Shown: in pieces, positions 1 through 6,330 of the stretch
Layout: each line of letters begins with the position of its first letter
Numbering within the stretch: the stretch's first letter is position 1
NCBI GenBank assembly: GCA_021809235.1
Contig: JAKBAG010000045.1
Location: 1 to 15,599 of the forward strand
Direction: 5' to 3'
Source: Acidobacteriota bacterium
GTDB lineage: Bacteria; Acidobacteriota; Terriglobia; Terriglobales; Acidobacteriaceae
DNA length: 15,599 bases
The notes under the pieces: model-generated
Seen by the model: the letters and a program-made list of their open reading frames with translations, nothing else
What the model was told of the DNA's origin: nothing
Database searches by the model: none
Translations under genes and position numbers: made by a program

Positions 1-380
1 TATCCGTATTCCAGACCAATCGTCTTGGCTACTCTACGAGTTCGACGCAGTTAGCTCGTCACAGATGACAGGGAATTCAGATTTTTTGTTTCGTAGAAAA
101 ACTATACCCTCCCAGATTGCGTTCCCCAAGGAATGATTTCCGATGTCGGGGAGGAAGATGAGCAACCAGCCTGCGCGTGACAACACCCTGTGCACGGGCA
201 TTGCACGTCGGCTGAAGCTGTACGTAGATGGAGCAGTGTGGTAAAGACACACGTTTGTCCTTGGAAGCGCACCAGAGGATTACTCCTGGAATTCAGCCAG
301 AGATTTTCAGGTTCTCGGCCCCGGCTGCTGCAGTTGCGGTGTTGCCTGTATTGTGCCACAGCCGGGTGAGGATGGATACG
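1..380. other. Gene-free stretch at window edge
   Basis: No credible coding region is visible here. Short open frames on either strand have no ribosome binding site and no recognisable protein character. The base composition is visibly less GC-rich than the rest of the window, with T- and A-runs around 83-100. I see no tRNA-like cloverleaf and no long repeat. The right end carries an inverted repeat just past the stop codon of the neighbouring minus-strand E1 gene, listed separately. The left part may be intergenic DNA belonging to a gene outside the window. Confidence 0.6.
320..366 (-). terminator. Hairpin after the E1 gene, candidate terminator
   Basis: A perfect 8-bp inverted repeat (CCCGGCTG at 320-327, CAGCCGGG at 359-366) encloses a 31-base loop and begins 14 bases beyond the E1 stop codon in the direction of transcription. 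No U-run follows it, so it is not a classical intrinsic terminator. It may instead act as a 3'-end stabilising or Rho-associated structure. Position and stem perfection are the only evidence. Confidence 0.35.
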
Positions 381-2582
381 TCAGAACTGCTTCAAGGCAA
401 CCATGGCTTGAAGCAGATCGTCGGGTTGGGGCAGGATGGCGTCCTCGAGGACCGGCTGGTAGGCGACGAAGGTATCCATGGCGGCCACGCGACGGACGGG
501 GGCGTCGAGATGGTCAAAGAGTTCGTCGGCGATACGCGCGGCAATCTCGGCGCCGTAGCCCCAGCTCTTCATGTCCTCATAAGCCACCAGAACGCGGTTG
601 GTCTTGCGGACGCTGGCCGCGATGGCCTCCCAGTCATAGGGGCTGAGGGTGCGCAGATCGAGAATCTCCGCCTGGATGCCGTGCTCGATGGCGGCGCGCT
701 GGGCAGCCTGCAGGGCGCGCGGCACCAGGGCTCCGTAGGTGACGATGGTCAGGTCAGTGCCGCTGCGCACGGTGGCGGCCTTGCCAAAGGGAATCATGTA
801 ATCGGGACCGGGATAGGCGGCGCGGCCGTAGGTTTCCCGGTAGAGCCGCTTGTGCTCAAGGAAAAGCACGGGGTCGTCGCAGCGGATGGCGGTGCGCAGC
901 AGTCCGTTGGCGTCCAGCGCATTCGACGGGAAGACGACGCGCAGGCCGGGGATGTGGGTGAAGATGGATTCCCCGCACTGGGAGTGATAGATCGATCCGC
1001 CGGTGAGGTAGCCGCCGATGGGCACGCGCACCACGACAGGCGCGCGGAAGCTTCCGTTGGAGCGCCAGCGCATCAGGGCCAGCTCGTTGCGGATCTGGTG
1101 CATGGCTGGCCAGATGTAGTCGAAGAACTGAATTTCGACAACGGGCTTGATGCCACGGAGAGCATACCCGACGGCGCGGCCAACGATGTTAGCCTCGGCC
1201 AGCGGCGAGTTGAAGACGCGTTCGGAGCCGAACTCGGTCTGCAGGCCGGCTGTGAGCTTGAAGACGCCGCCTTTGCCCTTGGTCTCCTTGAGTGCGGCCT
1301 CGCGACTGGCATCGGCTATGTCCTCGCCATAGACGAGAATGCGTGGGTCGCGGCGCATCTCATCGCGGAGGCATAGGTTGATCATGTCCGCCATGGTCTT
1401 CTCGGTGGCCTGCGGGTCGGCATGAACAGGCGCGGTGGCCAGATGAGCCGCGGTGGGATCGTAGTCCTCTGAGTAGACGTGACGCGGAATGGAGGAGACC
1501 GGCGGAATCGCCGCCTCCAAGGCGCGACGGGCAGCCTCGGCAATCTCGGCATCGATGCCGGACTCAAGCGCATTCAGTTCGCCTTCGCTCAGGATGCCTT
1601 CGCGCAGCAGACGCATCTGGAGCTTGTGCACGGGATCGCGGAGGGCATCTGCGGCGCGCTCGTCGCTGGAGCGGTAGAGCTTGTCATCGTCGGAGAAGGA
1701 ATGGGAGTACATGCGGACGCAGTGGCCATGTACCAGGGCCGGTCCGCGGCGCTGGCGGCAGTAGTCGACGGCGCGCTGCATGGCGGCAAAGGCAGCATCG
1801 GGTTCGGTGCCGTCCACCTCCTCAATGTGGAAGTGCGGGAAGCTGCGTACCAGCTGGGAGATGCTGCCGCCGGGGGTGTTGACCTCGACCGGCACGGAGA
1901 TCGCGTAGCCGTTGTCCTCCACCAGAAAGATGACCGGGAGCTTCAGGTTCGAAGCACTGTTGAGTGCCTCCCAAAACTCACCCTGCGAGGTGGAACCTTC
2001 GCCAATGGAGGTGAGCACCACCTCATCCTGATGGAAGCGCACGGGATGGAAGGCGCGATAGTCAGTGACCGATGACGCGGCAGCCTCGGGATGGCGGGAG
2101 AAGTAAAGGCCTGCCTCTGCGCATCCTACGCCGTGCAGAATCTGCGTGGCGGTCGACGAGGAGGTGTTGACGATGTTCAGCTCGGTCGAGCCCCAATGGG
2201 CCGGCATCTGGCGGCCTCCGGTGGCCTGGTCGTCCGCTGCTCCCACGGCCTGCAGCAGCATCTGCTCGGCGCTGACGCCGAGGGTCAGGCAGAGCGCGCG
2301 ATCGCGGTAGTAGGGCACCACCCAGTCATAGCCGGGACGCAGGGCGCGGCCGGCTGCCACCTGCAGCGCCTCATGACCGGCGCAGGAAATCTGGAAGAAG
2401 GTCTTCTGCTGCCGCTTGAGCAGGATTTCGCGATCGTCAATGCGGCGCGAGGTGTACATCAGCCGGTAGAACTCGACCAGTTCCTCGGGGCGGAGTCCAT
2501 GGGCAGCGGCATCGGCCTGCATGATCGCGGAGCTGGCTCCGGGGGCAGGAAATGGCCGACTGTGCTGCGATGTATTTTCCAT
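381..2582 (-). CDS. Fused alpha-beta E1 subunit of a 2-oxoacid (branched-chain) dehydrogenase
   Basis: Thiamine-diphosphate enzyme that decarboxylates 2-oxoacids, probably the branched-chain 2-oxoisovalerate type, and hands the acyl group to the lipoyl arm of an E2 partner in the cytoplasm. The 733-residue product joins E1-alpha (about 25-375) to E1-beta (about 396-733). The alpha half has the ThDP motif from GEG at 194-196 to N224 (EDNGYAISVP) and a SHSFSDDD phosphorylation-loop-like segment near 293-300. The beta half opens with MADMINLCLRDEM and has LVYGEDI and SPLAEANIVG, which contains the expected catalytic Glu. The open frame runs upstream to 2723, but ATG 2582 is chosen because GGGAGGAT (2596-2589) sits 8 bases before it and the upstream residues look non-coding. 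E2 and E3 are not nearby. Pyruvate or acetoin specificity cannot be excluded. Confidence 0.93.
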   Translation of the reverse strand: MENTSQHSRPFPAPGASSAIMQADAAAHGLRPEELVEFYRLMYTSRRIDDREILLKRQQKTFFQISCAGHEALQVAAGRALRPGYDWVVPYYRDRALCLTLGVSAEQMLLQAVGAADDQATGGRQMPAHWGSTELNIVNTSSSTATQILHGVGCAEAGLYFSRHPEAAASSVTDYRAFHPVRFHQDEVVLTSIGEGSTSQGEFWEALNSASNLKLPVIFLVEDNGYAISVPVEVNTPGGSISQLVRSFPHFHIEEVDGTEPDAAFAAMQRAVDYCRQRRGPALVHGHCVRMYSHSFSDDDKLYRSSDERAADALRDPVHKLQMRLLREGILSEGELNALESGIDAEIAEAARRALEAAIPPVSSIPRHVYSEDYDPTAAHLATAPVHADPQATEKTMADMINLCLRDEMRRDPRILVYGEDIADASREAALKETKGKGGVFKLTAGLQTEFGSERVFNSPLAEANIVGRAVGYALRGIKPVVEIQFFDYIWPAMHQIRNELALMRWRSNGSFRAPVVVRVPIGGYLTGGSIYHSQCGESIFTHIPGLRVVFPSNALDANGLLRTAIRCDDPVLFLEHKRLYRETYGRAAYPGPDYMIPFGKAATVRSGTDLTIVTYGALVPRALQAAQRAAIEHGIQAEILDLRTLSPYDWEAIAASVRKTNRVLVAYEDMKSWGYGAEIAARIADELFDHLDAPVRRVAAMDTFVAYQPVLEDAILPQPDDLLQAMVALKQF

Positions 2583-2588
2583 GGGTAG

Positions 2589-2596
2589 ATCCTCCC
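2589..2596 (-). promoter_or_regulatory. Ribosome binding site deciding the E1 start
   Basis: GGGAGGAT lies 8 bases before ATG 2582. It argues for that start over the 47-codon longer open frame, which would begin at 2723 without such a site. Confidence 0.7.
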
Positions 2597-2628
2597 TGAA
2601 ACGAGTGTGTCTGTCCACGACCCAACAG

Positions 2629-2657
2629 ATTGTACCAATCCCTGAGGAGGATGAAAA
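2629..2657 (-). promoter_or_regulatory. Candidate sigma70-type promoter of the E1 gene
   Basis: On the minus strand a -35 TTTTCA (2657-2652) and a -10 TACAAT (2634-2629) are separated by 17 bases. They match consensus at 4/6 and 5/6 positions. Transcription would start near 2622, giving a leader of about 40 bases that contains the strong ribosome binding site. This is motif matching by eye. Confidence 0.5.
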
Positions 2658-2681
2658 AGGGAATCCACACCTTCTGGAGTA

Positions 2682-2710
2682 TTGACGATTGAATTGTCGG
2701 CGTGTTTTAT
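2682..2710 (+). promoter_or_regulatory. Candidate sigma70-type promoter of hppA
   Basis: A -35 TTGACG (2682-2687, 5/6 match) and a -10 TTTTAT (2705-2710, 4/6) are separated by 17 bases. The start point would be near 2717, leaving an untranslated leader of about 130 bases. The element lies back to back with the E1 promoter, with only 24 bases between the two -35 boxes. Confidence 0.45.
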
Positions 2711-2846
2711 TCGTCATGCTCAAAGGAATTTATCCTCCGGTGCTGCGATGCGGTGCAAAGCAGTGATGCCGGTGCGTGAAAACCGGAGACGCAGCCGGAG
2801 CTGAAGACAGCCCGGAGTTTCAGGAATTGGATGGAGGGATCCAGAA

Positions 2847-5150
2847 ATGCCGCTTACGTTTTCTCTCAGCGCCGCGTGCGCTGCTTCCGTATTTTCCCCG
2901 CAGCATCTGCTGGCGATTGGCGACCTGGCGGAGACACCGGTCTCCAGCGCCGATGCCATGTGGCTGTGGATCGCGTTTGCGGTGGGAGCCCTGGCGCTGA
3001 TTGCCGCACTGTTCTTTGCCCGTTCGGTAATCGGTGCCGATACCGGGACGGCGGCGATGCAGGAGATCGCAGCGGCAATTCGGGAGGGAGCCGAAGCCTT
3101 CCTGGCGCGGCAGTACAAGACGATTGCCATCATGGCCGTGGTGCTTGCCGCGGTGCTCTATGTGGGCTACTCCATTTATCCGCCCACGGCACCGCTGGCG
3201 CTGAAGGTGGTCTTCAGCTTTCTGATGGGCGCGGCCTGCTCGGGCATCTCCGGGTTTACGGGGATGTTTGTTTCGATTCGCGCCAATCTGCGCACGGCGG
3301 CGGCGGCGCGCAGCAGCCTGGGACGGGCGTTGCAACTGGCGCTGCATGGCGGCGCGGTCACGGGATTGATTGTGGTGGGTCTGGCGCTGCTTGGCATCAG
3401 CACGCTGTTTCTGCTGTTCGGGGGATTGCAGCATCCACAGAGTGCGCCCTACCAACTGGTGGGCTTCGGATTTGGAGCATCGCTGGTGGCACTGTTTGCG
3501 CAGCTTGGGGGCGGCATCTATACCAAAGCCGCCGATGTGGGCGCGGACCTGGTGGGCAAGGTGGAGGCCGGGATTCCCGAGGATGATCCGCGGAATCCGG
3601 CCGTGATTGCCGACCTGGTAGGCGACAACGTGGGCGACTGCGCCGGACGCGGTGCGGATATTTTTGAATCGAGTGCAGCCGAGAGTGTAGGCGCGATGAT
3701 CCTGGGAGCAACGCTCTATCCGGTGCTGGGCGTGAAGGGGATTCTGTTTCCGTTGATCGTGCACGCGATCAACATTGTGGCCTCGATGATCGGCATCAGT
3801 GTGGTGCGCGGCAAGGAGGACTGCGATCCGATGCATGCGCTGAACCGCGGTTTTTATGTGACGAGTCTGCTTGCACTCTGCGGCTTTGCCCTGGCGGTAC
3901 ACTTCCTGCTGCAGGATCGCTGGTGGCTGCTGGCGGCCGGCGTGGTCGGGATTGCTACCTCGTTTGTGTTTGTCTCCATCACCGAGTACTACACGGAGAC
4001 GCGCTTCCGTCCTGTGCAATCGATTGCAGAGGCCTGCAAGACAGGACCGGCCACGAACATCATCACCGGCCTGGCCGTTGGCATGGAGACACCGGCGATT
4101 CCTGTGGTCGTGATCAGCGCGGCGCTGCTGCTGAGCTACTACTTCGGTGTGCTCGGACTGCAGGATGCAACGGGAATTTCGCAGTATGCGCGGGGCATCT
4201 TTGGTACGGCGATTGCCACCATGGGCATGCTGTCGAGCGCGGCTTACATTCTGGCGATGGACACCTTCGGCCCCATTACCGACAATGCCGGAGGCGTGGC
4301 CGAGATGAGCGACCAGCCGCGCGAGGTGCGCGACCGCACCGACTGCCTGGATGCGGCCGGAAATACGACCAAGGCTCTGACCAAGGGCTATGCCATCGGG
4401 TCGGCCTCGCTGGCGGCATTTCTACTCTTCTCCGCCTATCTGGAGACAGTGCATGACATTGTGCGGCATCGGCTGGAGACTGCCGGATTCACGCTGCCTG
4501 CTGGATGGAGCTTCTCCAGCGTGAACCTGGCGAATGTCCCGGTGTTTGTGGGCGCGCTGTTGGGCGCGATGCTGACCTACCTGTTCTCGTCGATGGCGAT
4601 TCGTGCGGTGGGCCGCGCGGCGGAGATGGTGATTCAGGATGTGCGTGCGCAGTTCCGCGAGAATCCCGGGATCATGGCAGGAACAAGCAAGCCGGATTAT
4701 GGCCGCTGCGTGCATATCGTGACCGGAGCCGCGCTGAAGGAGATGGTGAAGCCGGGCGCTCTGGCAGTGCTGATGCCGGTGGCCATCGGGATGCTGTTCC
4801 GCCACCTGAGCTCGCACTTCCATCTGGTAAGCAGCAGCGACCTGCCGCCGAACATGGCGCATGTCGTGAATCTGTCCGGAGCCGAGTCCGTGGCTGCATT
4901 CCTGATGGTGGGTACGATCAGCGGCATCCTGCTGGCAATGCTGATGAACAACGGCGGCGGCGCGTGGGACAACGCAAAGAAGCTGATCGAAACCGGGATG
5001 TATGGCGGCAAGGGATCGGATGCGCACAAGGCCGCGGTGGTCGGCGACACGGTGGGCGATCCGTTCAAGGACACGGCCGGACCCAGCCTCCACGTGCTCA
5101 TCAAGCTGCTGGCCACCGTGACGCTGGTGCTGGCTCCGCTGTTTGTGTGA
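2847..5150 (+). CDS. hppA: Membrane-bound proton-translocating pyrophosphatase, K+-independent type
   Basis: Integral membrane ion pump that hydrolyses inorganic pyrophosphate and moves H+ across the cytoplasmic membrane, recovering energy from biosynthetic PPi. The 767 residues are within the normal family range and contain many hydrophobic segments, the first at about 37-60. The PPi/Mg site is visible as DVGADLVGKVE (230-240) followed by VGDNVGDCAGRGADIFES. The C-terminal signature GDTVGDPFKDTAGPSLH is intact. GNTTKALTKGYAIGSA carries Lys509 and Thr512 at the pair of positions that separates K+-independent (Lys/Thr) from K+-dependent (Ala/Gly) enzymes, so this should be a K+-independent H+ pump. 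ATG 2847 is preceded by GGAGGG (2833-2838) at 8 bases. The mscS-type gene follows after 79 bases. Confidence 0.97.
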   Translation: MPLTFSLSAACAASVFSPQHLLAIGDLAETPVSSADAMWLWIAFAVGALALIAALFFARSVIGADTGTAAMQEIAAAIREGAEAFLARQYKTIAIMAVVLAAVLYVGYSIYPPTAPLALKVVFSFLMGAACSGISGFTGMFVSIRANLRTAAAARSSLGRALQLALHGGAVTGLIVVGLALLGISTLFLLFGGLQHPQSAPYQLVGFGFGASLVALFAQLGGGIYTKAADVGADLVGKVEAGIPEDDPRNPAVIADLVGDNVGDCAGRGADIFESSAAESVGAMILGATLYPVLGVKGILFPLIVHAINIVASMIGISVVRGKEDCDPMHALNRGFYVTSLLALCGFALAVHFLLQDRWWLLAAGVVGIATSFVFVSITEYYTETRFRPVQSIAEACKTGPATNIITGLAVGMETPAIPVVVISAALLLSYYFGVLGLQDATGISQYARGIFGTAIATMGMLSSAAYILAMDTFGPITDNAGGVAEMSDQPREVRDRTDCLDAAGNTTKALTKGYAIGSASLAAFLLFSAYLETVHDIVRHRLETAGFTLPAGWSFSSVNLANVPVFVGALLGAMLTYLFSSMAIRAVGRAAEMVIQDVRAQFRENPGIMAGTSKPDYGRCVHIVTGAALKEMVKPGALAVLMPVAIGMLFRHLSSHFHLVSSSDLPPNMAHVVNLSGAESVAAFLMVGTISGILLAMLMNNGGGAWDNAKKLIETGMYGGKGSDAHKAAVVGDTVGDPFKDTAGPSLHVLIKLLATVTLVLAPLFV

Positions 5151-5203
5151 GCGCAGTGTGCCTGAGCGCGGATTTCCGTGCTGGCGCAGCAGATTATCGC
5201 TGG

Positions 5204-5209
5204 TATAGA
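5204..5209 (+). promoter_or_regulatory. Possible -10 box before the MscS-type gene
   Basis: TATAGA at 5204-5209 resembles a -10 hexamer. The sequence 17 bases upstream, CTGGCG (5181-5186), is only a 3/6 match to a -35 box. The channel gene may therefore have its own start site or simply be read through from hppA. Confidence 0.25.
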
Positions 5210-5229
5210 AAGAATGCAGAGGTCATCCC

Positions 5230-6255
5230 GTGACAGCTGCATTCTTTTTTTCCATGGCTCCGGCACTGCAGCCTGGCTTCTTCAGCCGGGTGCTGCAGGA
5301 GTGGGCCGGCGATGGTCAGGAGTTCGTGCACGTCAAGCTGCCGAACCTGATCGCCGTGGTACTGGTAGCGCTGGTGCTCAGCCGGTTCATCACGCTGGCC
5401 ACGCGGCACATGGTGCGGGTGGCGCAGCGGAACAATGCCAGCACGCTGCGACTGTCGCAGGTGAAGACCTTCTCGGCGATTCTGCGCACCACACTGCAGG
5501 CCGCACTGTGGACGCTGACGGCGCTGCAGGGGCTGCTGATTCTGGGTGTGGATCTGGGGCCGCTGCTGGCTTCGGCAGGCGTGGCGGGAATTGCCGTGGG
5601 TCTGGCGGCGCAAACGATTGTGAAGGATATTCTGAACGGGACGCTGATCCTGCTCGAGGACCAGTTCAACATCGGGGATACCGTGCGGATCAGCGGGATG
5701 AGCGGTGTGGTGGAGGCGATGACGCTGCGGCGGACCGAGGTGCGCGACGGAGATGGAACGCTGTATGTGATTCCGAACTCGCAGATCACCACGGTGGCCA
5801 ACCTGAGCCGGGAGTATTCGCAGGCCACGGTGCCGGTGTCAGTGGATTTTTCCGCGCCGCCGGACGCCATTCTGGAGCTGCTGCGGACCACGGCGATGGC
5901 GGTGCGCAACGATGCGCGCTTTGCCGCCGACTTCCTGGCCGATCCGCAGGTTCTGGGTGTGGATGCGATTCGCGGGCCGGAGGTCGTTTATCCGGTGCAG
6001 TTCCGCACGCGAGCCGGGCAGCAGGCCGGGCCGGTGCGGGAGTTTCGCCGCCGGATTCGTCTGGCGCTGGAGCAGCGCGGTATGCTGCCCGGCGATCCCT
6101 ATCGCACGTTTCGCGCATACGGCACAGCGGAGTCGGAGGAGTCCGCGTCAGCGCAGCAGACCGGGCAGAAAGCGGAGCATCGGGTGGTCGAGCCCCGCAC
6201 CGCGGACCTGACAGCGCTGCCAGCCGAGGAGCACAATCCTTTTACCGGCCAGTGA
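5230..6255 (+). CDS. MscS-family mechanosensitive ion channel
   Basis: Small-conductance mechanosensitive channel that opens under membrane tension and releases solutes during hypo-osmotic shock. The 341-residue product has three hydrophobic segments at about 38-58, 80-105 and 110-130. The pore-lining third one runs into the family signature GLAAQTIVKDILNG (124-137), then LLEDQFNIGDTVRI, which opens the cytosolic beta domain. IPNSQITTVANLSREY is also typical. The C-terminal tail beyond about residue 290 is hydrophilic and not conserved in character. The start is taken as GTG 5230 because AGAGG (5218-5222) lies 7 bases upstream. ATG 5254, eight codons in, is the alternative. The size is close to compact MscS-type channels, without the large N-terminal part of MscK types. 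Confidence 0.93.
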   Translation: MTAAFFFSMAPALQPGFFSRVLQEWAGDGQEFVHVKLPNLIAVVLVALVLSRFITLATRHMVRVAQRNNASTLRLSQVKTFSAILRTTLQAALWTLTALQGLLILGVDLGPLLASAGVAGIAVGLAAQTIVKDILNGTLILLEDQFNIGDTVRISGMSGVVEAMTLRRTEVRDGDGTLYVIPNSQITTVANLSREYSQATVPVSVDFSAPPDAILELLRTTAMAVRNDARFAADFLADPQVLGVDAIRGPEVVYPVQFRTRAGQQAGPVREFRRRIRLALEQRGMLPGDPYRTFRAYGTAESEESASAQQTGQKAEHRVVEPRTADLTALPAEEHNPFTGQ

Positions 6256-6280
6256 GCCGCGGCAGGACACGGCGCGGCTC
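6254..6280. terminator. Hairpin between convergent genes, candidate terminator
   Basis: A perfect 8-bp inverted repeat, GAGCCGCG (6254-6261) and CGCGGCTC (6273-6280), overlaps the stop codon of the channel gene. It lies between two converging genes, where a bidirectional terminator is expected. No U-run follows on either strand, so its efficiency is uncertain. Confidence 0.4.
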
Positions 6281-6330
6281 ATGGGCGCATCCAGACGGAA
6301 TCTCCGACTCGGGGTTTCCGCCCCTTGATA

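Noticed and set aside
228..1376. Open frame of 382 codons on the + strand
   Set aside because: It lies antisense to the well-supported E1 gene, has no ribosome binding site and no recognisable protein motif. Long antisense frames are common opposite GC-rich genes.
2651..2692. Short frame starting ATGAAAAAGG after GAGGAGG, as a possible leader peptide
   Set aside because: The purine-rich sequence touches the ATG with no spacing, and the frame lies before the likely hppA start of transcription.
2583..2723. 47-codon N-terminal extension of the E1 frame
   Set aside because: It runs through the promoter and ribosome binding site, and its residues resemble no E1 N-terminus. ATG 2582 has a strong Shine-Dalgarno sequence.
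2820..4019. 399-codon minus-strand frame
   Set aside because: It is antisense to hppA, with an Arg/His-rich composition typical of shadow frames.
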